The notes below the pieces were generated by a model, which had not been told where the DNA came from, did not search any database, and worked only from the letters and a program-made list of their open reading frames with translations. From positions 124,001 to 188,000 of the forward strand of contig NZ_PVNG01000027.1 of assembly GCF_003001935.1 (NCBI RefSeq): a stretch of DNA of 64,000 nucleotides, written 5' to 3'. Shown one piece after another: positions 42,234-50,721 of the stretch. The number at the start of each line of letters is the position of its first letter. Within the stretch, counting starts at the first letter, position 1. The stretch is from Nonomuraea fuscirosea (GTDB taxonomy: Bacteria > Actinomycetota > Actinomycetes > Streptosporangiales > Streptosporangiaceae). The translations under genes were made by a program, and so were the position numbers.

Positions 42234-42587
42234 ATGCGGCTGAACTCGTGGACCGTGTGGGGTGCCGTCGCCACGGCTGCGGTTGGTGTCGCGGTGAATC
42301 TGGCTACTGAATGGAAGTACAACGGTTTGGCGTGGCTCGCTGTGCTAGTTCTGGCAGTTCTGGTGGGCTGTCTTGCTTCCGTAGCCGACCAGAGAGGCAA
42401 GAGTGAGATGACCGATCGTAGAAAGCGACAGGAGCATCCGGTGCTGCGCTGGGATGAGCAGTGCGGTACGGCTCGCAGGACGGTCTCCACGACGAGTGAG
42501 AAGGTAGCCACTCAGTTCCTGAAAAGCGTTCCGCCACCTCTAAGCTCCCCTGGGGATACTTCTAGCTCAAGTTCCAGCAAGCTCTAG
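42234..42587 (+). CDS. Small two-TM membrane protein with serine-rich tail
   Basis: 117 aa. Two hydrophobic segments near the N-terminus: VWGAVATAAVGVAVNLATEW and NGLAWLAVLVLAVLVGCLAS, joined by a K-Y turn, so both ends face the same side. The tail (residues 55-117) is hydrophilic and ends SPGDTSSSSSSKL. The N-terminal half resembles membrane segments I have seen on actinobacterial proteins of predicted conflict systems, but this is recollection only. It is followed after 38 nt by the ParB-domain gene. Confidence 0.6.
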   Translation: MRLNSWTVWGAVATAAVGVAVNLATEWKYNGLAWLAVLVLAVLVGCLASVADQRGKSEMTDRRKRQEHPVLRWDEQCGTARRTVSTTSEKVATQFLKSVPPPLSSPGDTSSSSSSKL

Positions 42588-42625
42588 ATCGTCGAAAGAC
42601 TTACAGGTTGGAGGGCTCCACTTCA

Positions 42626-43435
42626 GTGGCCAAGTCTCGTTTTCAGTACATCTTGCCAGACCACCGCGTAGACTACGGCGTTCAGGTCGAGCTCGACTCG
42701 CTGCGGGTCGATGGGGAAGCACAGCGCGGGCTTAACCTTGCACGGGCGAAAAGCATCGCCGACGGTTTGATCGTAGATGCCCTTGGTTCGATTGTGGTGT
42801 CTGAGCGCTCTGATGGGACACGATACGTTGTCGATGGCATGCATCGTACGGAAGCTTGCAGGCTGAGGGGGCTCCGTACGATACAGGCGGAGATTCACTA
42901 TGGTCTGACTCAGCAGCAAGAGGCAACTCTCTTTCTCATCAAGAACCGCGAATCAGCGAAGGTCAGCACGCTGGACGAATACAGAGTCGGTCTGACGGCA
43001 GGAGACGAGCTCTGTGTGAACGTCGATCGGGTTCTGAAGAGTCATAGCCTTAACCTAGGCTCAAGTTCGACGAACAGCGTAGGTGCGGTATCTGCTGTGT
43101 TGCGGATTACGAAGCAACATGGGCCAGAGGTATTGGATCGCACTCTGAAAGTGGTCGAAGCCGCCTGGGGTCGGGATAAGGAGTCATGGGACGGCGTGAT
43201 CCTCGGAGGCTTGGCGATCTTCCTGAGCCGTCATGGGGATGGCATCGATGACGATGAACTCGCTAAGAGGATGCTCAAGAGAGGGATGGCAGCCCGCTGG
43301 CGCTCTGAAGCTTTGACTAGGGCTTCTAATGGTGGCTACAACAACAGCGGCACTGGATCACGCGAGAGCCAGTGCTATCAGATGGTGGTTGAGAGCTGGA
43401 ATAAGGGACGAACTGCCGCCAACCGGGTCGGCTAG
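42626..43435 (+). CDS. ParB/Srx-domain protein of mobile-element type
   Basis: 269 aa from GTG 42626, 10 nt after a GGAGGG site (a TTG six codons earlier is in frame). Residues about 15-100 resemble a ParB N-terminal domain: VQVELDSLRVDGEAQRGLNL, ARAKSIADGLIVDALGSIVV, RYVVDGMHRTEACRLRGLRT (the GxHR-like motif). The rest is helical with no visible HTH. Such proteins occur in prophages, plasmids and genomic islands rather than as the chromosomal ParB. GC content is clearly lower than the flanks, pointing to transfer. Confidence 0.65.
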   Translation: MAKSRFQYILPDHRVDYGVQVELDSLRVDGEAQRGLNLARAKSIADGLIVDALGSIVVSERSDGTRYVVDGMHRTEACRLRGLRTIQAEIHYGLTQQQEATLFLIKNRESAKVSTLDEYRVGLTAGDELCVNVDRVLKSHSLNLGSSSTNSVGAVSAVLRITKQHGPEVLDRTLKVVEAAWGRDKESWDGVILGGLAIFLSRHGDGIDDDELAKRMLKRGMAARWRSEALTRASNGGYNNSGTGSRESQCYQMVVESWNKGRTAANRVG

Positions 43436-43860
43436 TTAGGGCCATTTGCCGGCACATAATGGATCCATGGAAAACTGTTGAGCCCCGGGGAGAGATCTTC
43501 TCGGGCTTGAGGATGCGCTTTTCTGTATGGCTGACGCCTCGGAGTCATTCAAGGCCTGTTGTTTGTAGCCGTTATAAAGATATCTCGCGTCGTCGCATCT
43601 TCTACTATTCTTCCAGTCGACGATGCAGCGTGTGATGTTAACTTCCTGCGTTAGTTGAGCAAATCGGTTTCCCTGCATGGGTACCGCCAGGATTCCTTCC
43701 GCTCGGCCTTGAGAGAGGCGATTACAGCACTCTGAAGCTTGCTGTCCGGTCACCAGGTCCGCCCATGCTCAAAGTTCGGCGCGCATGGTTGCCTAGACAT
43801 GGAGGCGGTGGCGCCCATGTCCGGCTTCCTTTGGGGAGCGGACGGCGGGAGACTCCAGGT
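43436..43860. other. 425-nt low-GC stretch without a recognisable gene
   Basis: Local sequence falls to roughly half GC (for example 43561-43640). A 105-codon minus-strand frame spans 43436-43753, but it lacks a ribosome site and its composition looks random. No attachment site, tRNA fragment or terminal repeat is evident. The right-hand end holds the ribosome site of the dioxygenase gene. Confidence 0.5.
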
Positions 43861-44718
43861 ATGGATGCGAACCCGCTGCTGCGTCAGGTGCTGGATCAGA
43901 TCGATGGGCCCGATCCTCGGGTCAACGAGTTGGTCTCCGCGCTCGTCAGTCATCTGCACGCCTTCGTCGAGGAGGTGCGGCCGACGCCGGAGGAGTGGCT
44001 GGCGGGGATTTCGTTCCTCGTTGAGACGGGGAGGATGTGCACGCCCGATCGCAACGAGTTCATCCTGGTGTCCGACATGCTCGGGCTGACCAGTGCTGTG
44101 GACGACGTCAATCACGTCGGGCCGGCGAACATGACGCCGTCGTCTGTGGAGGGGCCGTTCCACTCGCCTGCTCCTGTGCGGGAGCTGGGCGATTGGGTCA
44201 GTGATGGGCCCGAGCGGGAGCGTGGGGTGCCCACCGTGGTGCACGGGCGGGTGTTCGACTGTGACGGTACGCCGCTCGCCGGGGCGAGCGTGGAGGTGTG
44301 GCAGGCCAGTGATGCCGGCCTGTACGACAGTCAGGATGACGCTCAGGAGCTCGGCAATCTGCGTGGGGTGTTCACGGCCGATGACGATGGGCGGTACTGG
44401 TTCCGGACGATTCGGCCGAGTAGTTATCCCGTTCCTACTGATGGGACGGGGGGTGTGCTGCTGCGGGGCATCGGGCGGCATCCGATGCGGCCTGCCCACC
44501 TGCACTATCGGGTTGCCGCCGAAGGGCATCGGCCGTTGGTCACGCATGTGTTTCTGGCGGGGGATCCCTATCTGGGGTCCGATGCGGCTTACGCGGTGAA
44601 GGAGGAGCTTGTTCGTCGTCCGCGGGCGCGTACGGAGGGGTGGGGGATGGAGGTTCCGTACGAGGAGATCGAGTTCGATGTGAATTTGGTGCCGGTGGGG
44701 TGGAAGGAGGGCGCCTGA
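43861..44718 (+). CDS. Intradiol ring-cleavage dioxygenase (hydroxyquinol/catechol 1,2-dioxygenase family)
   Basis: 285 aa from MDANPLLRQVLDQIDGPDPR. The N-terminal helical dimerisation domain (about 1-100) precedes the beta-sandwich. Fe(III) ligands are visible: Tyr in ASDAGLYDSQ, Tyr in TIRPSSYPVP, and the two His in RPAHLHYRV. The SSVEGPFHSPAPV segment and the absence of other aromatic genes leave the substrate open; hydroxyquinol or chlorocatechol types fit best. It cleaves between the two hydroxyls to give a muconate-type acid, using O2. Confidence 0.88.
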   Translation: MDANPLLRQVLDQIDGPDPRVNELVSALVSHLHAFVEEVRPTPEEWLAGISFLVETGRMCTPDRNEFILVSDMLGLTSAVDDVNHVGPANMTPSSVEGPFHSPAPVRELGDWVSDGPERERGVPTVVHGRVFDCDGTPLAGASVEVWQASDAGLYDSQDDAQELGNLRGVFTADDDGRYWFRTIRPSSYPVPTDGTGGVLLRGIGRHPMRPAHLHYRVAAEGHRPLVTHVFLAGDPYLGSDAAYAVKEELVRRPRARTEGWGMEVPYEEIEFDVNLVPVGWKEGA

Positions 44719-44971
44719 CGTCGGTCGGGTTTGAGGGGTGGCGGGTCGCGGTAAGTGATCCGCGGGTACGTGCAGGGACTGGTCGGTGACGTACGGTAAT
44801 CGTTGGTGTGGGGTGGAAGTGACGTGGGCCGGCTGGGGGTCGGGGCGGTGGGATCGGTCTGTTGAGGGCGGTTTGAGGGTGCGTTTCAGGTCGGCCTGAT
44901 GTGCATTCGGGTCGGTCTGAGGGCTCGGCCGTTCCGGCGGGGGGCGGTCCGGTCGTGCGGAAATGCGGTGG

Positions 44972-45006
44972 GAAACTGTCGGACCCCGGTGATAGAAAAC
45001 AGTTTC
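44972..45006. promoter_or_regulatory. Inverted repeat GAAACTGT / ACAGTTTC upstream of the ABC exporter
   Basis: Perfect 8-bp arms at 44972-44979 and 44999-45006 with a 19-nt spacer, ending 37 nt before the exporter GTG. It is the only ordered element I see in the 325-nt gap 44719-45043, which otherwise has GGTCGG-rich low-complexity sequence. Confidence 0.45.
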
Positions 45007-45043
45007 GAAGCCCACTCACTGCCTGATCGGGGAGGCCACGGTC

Positions 45044-46990
45044 GTGACCGGCAACAGCTCGGAGTTCTCCGTCTCCGGCCAACGCTACGACCGGCGTGGC
45101 CCGGTGCGCTGGCTCTGGTCCCATCTGCGCAGTCATCCGGTCTATCTGCTGGGCTTCCTCGGTGGCTCGCTCGTCATGATCGTGCTCAACGCCGCGGTGC
45201 CGCCGCTCACCGGCGCGGCCTTCGACGCGGTGCTCGGCGGCCGCGGCGACGCGGGCTCCGTGCTGGGGTTCATTGCGCTGATCCTGGTGGTCGTCATCGT
45301 GGCGCGCGGGCTGACCGACGTCGTCGCGCGGCTGTCGAGCGAGGTGCTGGCCAAGCGGCTCGAACGGGACGCGCGCGACGAGCTCTACGTGAGCCTGCTC
45401 GGCAAGAGCCAGACCTTCCACAACCGGCAGCGCGTCGGCGACCTGATGGCGCGCGCCGCCAACGACATCAGGCAACTGTCGATCATGGTCACGCCGGGCA
45501 TCGACCTCATCGTGGACTCGGGGCTGACCGGGATCGTGCCGCTGTTCTTCATCGCCGCGATCGACCCGAGGCTGCTGCTGGTGCCCGGCGTCTTCGCGGT
45601 CTTCTTCGTCGCCGCGCTGTGGCACTACATGCGCCAGCTCAACCCGGTGGCGACCGGCATGCGTGAGCAGTTCGGCGATCTCAACGCCGGGCTTAGCCAG
45701 GCCGTGCGCGGCATCGAGGTGATCAAGGTGATGGCGCAGGAGGGGCAGGAGCGCAGGCGGTTCCGCTCGTACGCGCGTCTCTACCGTGATTCGTTCGTCC
45801 GCAACGGGCTGGTGCAGGCACGTTATCTGCCGACGTTGCTGTTCGCGGGCACGGTCGCCGGCGCGCTGTGGCACGGTCTCTACCTGCAGAGCACCGGCGC
45901 GATCTCGGTCGGTGACCTGGTGGCGTTCATGGGGCTGGTGGTCATGCTGGGCTTCCCGACCCAGATGTCCATCTTCACCTTCTCCCTGGTCCAGATCGGC
46001 ATCGCCTCCGCGCGCCGGATCCTCGACATCGTCACCTCCGACACCGAGCTGCAGCAGCGCGACGACGGTCACGCCGCGCCGATCACCGGCGAGATCGTCT
46101 TCGACGACGTCACGTTCGGCTACGACGACGGCGGCGAGCCGGCGGTGCGCGGGCTGTCGTTCACCGTCAAACCGGGCGAGACCGTGGCGATCGTGGGGGA
46201 GACGGGGTCGGGCAAGAGCACGCTGACGAAGCTGGTGCCACGCATCTACGACGTCACCTCGGGGCGCATCCTGGTCGACGGCGTCGACGTACGCGACTGG
46301 GACCTCGACTCGCTGCGTTCCCAGATCTCCACGATCGAGCAGGACATCGTGCTCTTCTCCCGCTCGGTCGCCGAGAACATCGCCTTCAGCCTCGGCCAGC
46401 GGGCCGACCGCGAGGCCGTGATCAGGGCCGCGGAGGATGCCCAGGCCGCCGAGTTCGTGAGCGAGCTCGACGACGGCTACGACACGGTGATCGGTGAGCG
46501 CGGCGTCACGTTGTCCGGCGGGCAGCGGCAGCGGCTGGCCATCGCGCGGGCGTTGCTGACCGATCCGGCGATCCTCGTGCTGGACGACTCCACCAGTGCC
46601 ATCGACTCCGCGACCGAGGACAAGATCCAGCAGGCCATCGGGCGCATCCTCGACGGGCGTACCACCTTGCTGATCACCCATCGGCTCTCCCAGATCCGGT
46701 GGGCGGACAAGGTGCTGTTGTTGCGGCGGGGGGAGCTGGTCGACTGTGGCACGCATGATGAGCTGATCGAACGAAGTCGTCTCTATCGGCGGATCTTCTC
46801 CCACTACGACGAGGCCGGTGTGGAGGCGGAGGCCGGCGTCGGCCGACCGGGTCAGGTAGGGGCGGAGGTCGGCGTCGGGCGGCCGGGCGAGGTCGGCGCG
46901 GGGCGGGAAGCGGGTGCCGGGTCGCAGAACGGCGTATCGCCTGACGACGGCGCCACGATTCTGGCGAGTGAGCAGGGAGGTGCTCGCTGA
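45044..46990 (+). CDS. ABC exporter half-transporter, degenerate-site subunit
   Basis: 648 aa from GTG. Six-TM exporter domain (about 30-320), then NBD: Walker A GETGSGKST near 384, canonical signature LSGGQRQR near 490, Walker B ILVLDDSTSAID near 511. The residue after the Walker B Asp is Asp, not the catalytic Glu, which marks the non-hydrolytic half of heterodimeric exporters such as TM287/288. The C-terminal tail (about 590-648) is an unusual Gly/Val/Glu-rich repeat (GVGRPGQVGAEVGVGRPGEV). Its stop shares a base with the partner gene start (TGATG). Confidence 0.92.
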   Translation: MTGNSSEFSVSGQRYDRRGPVRWLWSHLRSHPVYLLGFLGGSLVMIVLNAAVPPLTGAAFDAVLGGRGDAGSVLGFIALILVVVIVARGLTDVVARLSSEVLAKRLERDARDELYVSLLGKSQTFHNRQRVGDLMARAANDIRQLSIMVTPGIDLIVDSGLTGIVPLFFIAAIDPRLLLVPGVFAVFFVAALWHYMRQLNPVATGMREQFGDLNAGLSQAVRGIEVIKVMAQEGQERRRFRSYARLYRDSFVRNGLVQARYLPTLLFAGTVAGALWHGLYLQSTGAISVGDLVAFMGLVVMLGFPTQMSIFTFSLVQIGIASARRILDIVTSDTELQQRDDGHAAPITGEIVFDDVTFGYDDGGEPAVRGLSFTVKPGETVAIVGETGSGKSTLTKLVPRIYDVTSGRILVDGVDVRDWDLDSLRSQISTIEQDIVLFSRSVAENIAFSLGQRADREAVIRAAEDAQAAEFVSELDDGYDTVIGERGVTLSGGQRQRLAIARALLTDPAILVLDDSTSAIDSATEDKIQQAIGRILDGRTTLLITHRLSQIRWADKVLLLRRGELVDCGTHDELIERSRLYRRIFSHYDEAGVEAEAGVGRPGQVGAEVGVGRPGEVGAGREAGAGSQNGVSPDDGATILASEQGGAR

Positions 46991-48813
46991 TGGGCTTCAT
47001 CATGGACGGCCTCGACGCCGAGGACTACGACCGTACCTACAACGACCGCGACCTGCTGCGCCGGATCGTCACCTACTTCCGGCCCAAGGCCGGGGCGATG
47101 TTCCTGGTCGCCGGCATGATCGTGGCCGCCTCGCTGAGCAACGCGGCGATGCCGCTGCTGGTCAGCTACGTCGTGGACGCCGTCGCCGATGGCACGATCG
47201 GCCAGGTCGGGTGGATGTTCGTGGTGGGGGTGCTGCTCGCCGGCGGGCTCGGATGGGTGTTCAACTTCGTCCGCCAGTGGTTCAGCTCCAGGGTCACCGG
47301 CGACGTGGTGCTGCAGCTGCGCGAGGATGCGTTCGATGCCGTGCTTGAACGTGACATGTCGTTCTACGACGAGACGCCGTCCGGGCGGATCGTCAGCCGG
47401 GTGACCTCCGACACCGACGACTTCGCCACCGTCTCCTCTCTGACCATGGATTTGATCAGTCAGGTGCTGATGGTGTTGTTCGTGACGGTGCTGCTGTTCG
47501 TGCGCAGTGTCGAGCTGGCTCTGCTCACGCTGCTCGTGGTGCCGATCGTGGTGGGTCTGGCGCTGCTGTTCCGGCGCCTGGCCAGGGCCAGCACCCGGCG
47601 TGCGCAGCGGTCGTTGAGCCGGGTCAACGCCAATCTGCAGGAGACCATGGGCGGCATCGCCGTGGCCAAGAACTTCCGCCAGGAGCAGCAGGTCTACGAC
47701 GAGTTCCGGCCGATCAACCAGCAGAGCTACCAGGTGACCTTGCGGCAGGGCTTCGTCTTCTCCGGCATCTTCCCCGTGCTCTTCTTCGTGGCCGGGCTGG
47801 CCACGGTCGCCCTCGTGTATCTCGGTGGCTCGGCGGTGCTGACCCGTGGGCTGTCGGCGGGTGACTGGTACCTGTTCCTGCAAGGGATCGCGCTCTTCTG
47901 GATGCCGCTGACGTCCATCGCCGCGTTCTGGTCGCAGTTCCAGCAGGGCCTGTCAGCCGCGGAACGGGTCTTCGCGCTGATCGACGCTCCGCCTCGGGTG
48001 GTGCAGAGCGACTCGCAGCCGGCCGGGGAGTTGGCCGGGCGGATCGAGTTCGAGGGGGTCACGTTCGGATACGATGCCGCGCATTCTGTTCTGCGTGACT
48101 TCGATCTGCGGATCGAGGCGGGTGAGAGTGTCGCGCTCGTCGGGCATACCGGGGCGGGCAAGTCGACGCTGAGCAAGCTGATCACCCGCTTCTACGAGTT
48201 CCAGGAAGGCCGCCTGCTGATCGACGGGCGTGACATCCGTACCCTCGACCTGGCCTCCTACCGGCGGCAGATCGGCGCGGTGCCGCAGGCTCCGTTCCTG
48301 TTCAGCGGCACGGTCGCGGACAACATCCGCTATCCGCGGCCGGAGGCCACCGATGACGAGGTGCTGGCCGCCGCGTCGGCGGTCGGCGGTGGTGACTGGA
48401 TCGAGGCGCTGCCCAACGGTCTGACCACCGACGTCGGCGAGCACGGGCGCGCCCTCTCAATGGGGCAGCGGCAGCTCGTCGCGCTCGCCCGGCTGCTCAT
48501 CCAGGATCCGGCGATCGTGGTGCTGGACGAGGCTACGGCCAGCGTCGATCCGCTGACCGAGGCGCAGATCCAGGAGGGGCTGGACGTGGTGCTGGCCGGG
48601 CGGACCTCGATTGTGATCGCGCATCGATTGTCCACGATCGAGCATGTCGATCGGATCATCGTGCTCGATCACGGGCAGATCGTGGAGGAGGGGGATCACG
48701 CCACGTTGCTGGCCCGAGGTGGTCGCTACTGCCAGGTCTACAACACCTACTTCCGGCACCAGTCGCCCAACTACCGTGCGGGGACCGGCTTTGTTCCGGT
48801 CAGTTCGGGTTGA
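46990..48813 (+). CDS. ABC exporter half-transporter, catalytic subunit
   Basis: 607 aa. TM domain about 25-330 with ALLTLLVVPIVVGLALLFRR; NBD with Walker A GHTGAGKST near 387, a non-canonical signature LSMGQRQL near 490, and Walker B IVVLDEATASVD near 510 with the catalytic Glu. The degenerate signature here faces the Glu-less site of the partner, so the pair has one active and one degenerate ATP site. Multidrug or lipid export is the usual role; substrate unknown. Confidence 0.92.
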   Translation: MGFIMDGLDAEDYDRTYNDRDLLRRIVTYFRPKAGAMFLVAGMIVAASLSNAAMPLLVSYVVDAVADGTIGQVGWMFVVGVLLAGGLGWVFNFVRQWFSSRVTGDVVLQLREDAFDAVLERDMSFYDETPSGRIVSRVTSDTDDFATVSSLTMDLISQVLMVLFVTVLLFVRSVELALLTLLVVPIVVGLALLFRRLARASTRRAQRSLSRVNANLQETMGGIAVAKNFRQEQQVYDEFRPINQQSYQVTLRQGFVFSGIFPVLFFVAGLATVALVYLGGSAVLTRGLSAGDWYLFLQGIALFWMPLTSIAAFWSQFQQGLSAAERVFALIDAPPRVVQSDSQPAGELAGRIEFEGVTFGYDAAHSVLRDFDLRIEAGESVALVGHTGAGKSTLSKLITRFYEFQEGRLLIDGRDIRTLDLASYRRQIGAVPQAPFLFSGTVADNIRYPRPEATDDEVLAAASAVGGGDWIEALPNGLTTDVGEHGRALSMGQRQLVALARLLIQDPAIVVLDEATASVDPLTEAQIQEGLDVVLAGRTSIVIAHRLSTIEHVDRIIVLDHGQIVEEGDHATLLARGGRYCQVYNTYFRHQSPNYRAGTGFVPVSSG

Positions 48814-48888
48814 GGGGCGGCGGGTCAGGGCTCGGATCAGGGTTCGGGGCAGGGTTCGGATCAGGGGGAATGCGGGTCGGCAGGCCGG

Positions 48889-49212
48889 TCATCCCGTGCT
48901 CGGGAAGTGGCGGTCCAGCCCGGTGATGAGCAGCAGCCGGGTGACGCGCGGGGGAACGCCGGTCAGGGCCAGCGTGATGCCTTGGGCCCTCGCACGGCTT
49001 TGCACGCCGACCAGCACGCCCAGCCCGCCGGCCCCGCAGAAGGTGACCTGGGACAGATCCAGGACGAGCAGGCCGGTGCTGTCACCGAGGGCGTCGATCA
49101 GCCGCTGGCGCAGCCGGGCTGTGGTGAAGATGTCGATGTCCCCAGACAGATGCACGAGGGTCGGCGCCGAGGCGCTCACCCCGGCGAGCGAGGCGGTGTC
49201 GATGACAGTCAT
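48889..49212 (-). CDS. STAS-domain anti-sigma factor antagonist-like protein
   Basis: 107 aa from MTVIDTASLAGVSASAPTLV, with a GAGGAG ribosome site. The STAS core reads HLSGDIDIFTTARLRQRLID, LLVLDLSQVTFCGAGGLGVL and GVPPRVTRLLLITGLDRHFP. In SpoIIAA-type antagonists the loop after the central strand is DSSG with a phosphorylated Ser; here it is CGAGG, with no Ser. It may therefore not be switched by phosphorylation. Located 121 nt downstream of the DUF5994 gene on the same strand. Confidence 0.85.
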   Translation of the reverse strand: MTVIDTASLAGVSASAPTLVHLSGDIDIFTTARLRQRLIDALGDSTGLLVLDLSQVTFCGAGGLGVLVGVQSRARAQGITLALTGVPPRVTRLLLITGLDRHFPSTG

Positions 49213-49333
49213 GGAAGTTCTCCTCACGGGAGAAGCCGGAAAACGATGAGATGCCTGCCGGCCGAAGATCGGCCCGCCGCCATTACGGGCGGGTATCAGA
49301 GCCGCTCGATCCGGCCGGCAGGCGGCACCGGGG

Positions 49334-49921
49334 TCATGGCGACGTCGTCGGCCGTTCCACGGATGGCTGCGTCGCCCGCCCGGTGACCGACCCGCCCTCG
49401 TTCTCCCAGCGGGCCGAGTTGTCGGCCGCCGCACGTGGAGCGCGGTCGGCGGGCAGCTGCGCGAGGGTGAGGATGGCGTCGATGCTCAAGCCGGCTATGT
49501 CCTGGGTGGTGAGCTTGAGCGTGGCCTCGGCGGCGCCGGCGGCGGTGCCCGAAGGGACGATCAGCAGAACGACCGGCTCGCCGGTGCCGAAGCTGAGAGT
49601 GATCACCCGCGGGTCGGAGTGGCGGAACCAGCCGACACGAACCTGACGCCCGCGCGCCGGGATGCGGCGCGGGATGTTCTGCCACACGTCGCCATGCAGG
49701 CCGACGCGGAGCGTGACCCGGTCCAGCAGCCGGTCCACGGCGGCGATGAGGCCGGGCAGTTCGGCGGCGGCGTCAGAGGAGAAGGGCCACCAGGCCCCGT
49801 CCACCACGGTCAGCCGGTTCGGCGCCGGGCGGAGACTGAGCCGTAGCGCGGAATCGACCCGAGGAATCGCGGACGAGGCGGAGCTGAGTGGTGCGGCTTG
49901 AGAAAGAATCGTCGGCGTCAT
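49334..49921 (-). CDS. DUF5994 family protein
   Basis: 195 aa from MTPTILSQAAPLSSASSAIP. The core RLSLRPAPNRLTVVDGAWWP, AAELPGLIAAVDRLLDRVTL, GLHGDVWQNIPRRIPARGRQ-VRVGWFRHSDPRVITLSF matches DUF5994, a family often placed beside STAS and anti-sigma genes in actinobacteria. The Ala/Asp-rich C-terminal tail (150-195) is probably disordered. Function unknown; a stress-response link is inferred from neighbours. Confidence 0.78.
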   Translation of the reverse strand: MTPTILSQAAPLSSASSAIPRVDSALRLSLRPAPNRLTVVDGAWWPFSSDAAAELPGLIAAVDRLLDRVTLRVGLHGDVWQNIPRRIPARGRQVRVGWFRHSDPRVITLSFGTGEPVVLLIVPSGTAAGAAEATLKLTTQDIAGLSIDAILTLAQLPADRAPRAAADNSARWENEGGSVTGRATQPSVERPTTSP

Positions 49922-50223
49922 GGTCGCCTGACCTGTCCAGGCCCCCGAAGGAGCCGGTGGTGGTTCGCCGGGGGCGACGCGGACCTGAATGCCAACGTTC
50001 GAAAAAGCCTCGGTACCACCAGTATACCTCATGACGTCCTTCGACTGGTGGACGTGCGCCTGCCGGTCCGCAAGGGCGAGCCGCACATCCGCGGTCAGGC
50101 CCGCCCGCTGGGTCAGGTGTCGTCACGCAGGGCACGGAGGGTTTCGCCTGTTCGGCGGTGACGCCTCTGGCGCGCTGGTCGACGCCCCGCCCGGGGTGGT
50201 GCGAAGCGACTCGTGGGAGGGGA
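49922..50223. other. 302-nt spacer holding a candidate -10 box and a gene remnant
   Basis: A TATACT box reads on the minus strand at 50026-50021, about 100 nt upstream of the DUF5994 start; no clear -35 accompanies it. The right-hand part (50111-50183) is a relic of the helical-repeat gene at 52806. Nothing else recognisable. Confidence 0.45.
50111..50183 (-). pseudogene. Relic of the 3' end of the helical-repeat gene
   Basis: Bases 50119-50183 match 52812-52877 with about seven substitutions and one deleted base. They would encode VDQRARGVTAEQA, against VDQRAKGVTAEQA in the intact protein, before the shift. Similarity extends weakly over the stop codon. Nothing else of the gene is present. 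Confidence 0.75.
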
Positions 50224-50691
50224 TCATCCGGTCTGTTCGGCGAGTGCGACGATGATGCCCGCCGGGCCGCGGAGGTAGCAGAGGCGGTGGCTGTTCGCGA
50301 AGGGCACCAGCTCACCGACGAGTTCGGCTCCGTGCGGCCGCAGGCGGTCGAGGATGTCGTCCATGTCCTCGACGGCGAACATGACGCGCTGGGTGCCCAG
50401 CGTGTTCGGCGGCGCGTGCGGGTCGCCGGCCGGGCTGGACGGCGTGTGGTACTTGGTCAGTTCGAGCCGGCCGTGACCATCCGGGGTGCGCATCATCGCG
50501 ACGTCCGTTCGAACCCCCTTGAGTCCTACGATGCGATCCACCGCGCTGTCCTCGAGTGTCGCCTCGCCTTCCAGCTCCAGCCCGAGCTCGGCGAAGAACG
50601 CTTTGGCGGCCGGGAGGTCGTTGACGACCATGGCGACGTTGTCCAACCGCTGGACCGTCCCGCGCCCAGTGCGGGGGTCAGTGTTCTCCAT
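50224..50691 (-). CDS. VOC/glyoxalase-family protein
   Basis: 155 aa. Two beta-alpha-beta-beta-beta modules: RLDNVAMVVNDLPAAKAFFA-ELGLELEG and LGTQRVMFAVEDMDDILDRL-RPHGAEL. Potential metal ligands are Glu in RLELTKYHTP and the acidic residue expected near the end; the His in the first strand is Asn/Val here, so metal binding is uncertain. Third gene of the cupin/PPOX/VOC cluster, 30 nt after the PPOX gene. Confidence 0.85.
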   Translation of the reverse strand: MENTDPRTGRGTVQRLDNVAMVVNDLPAAKAFFAELGLELEGEATLEDSAVDRIVGLKGVRTDVAMMRTPDGHGRLELTKYHTPSSPAGDPHAPPNTLGTQRVMFAVEDMDDILDRLRPHGAELVGELVPFANSHRLCYLRGPAGIIVALAEQTG

Positions 50692-50721
50692 GATGGTCCT
50701 TCCGGGGTGGTGGGGTCGGGT

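Noticed and set aside
43436..43753. 105-codon minus-strand frame in the low-GC spacer
   Set aside because: No ribosome site, random composition, and no neighbour it could belong to.
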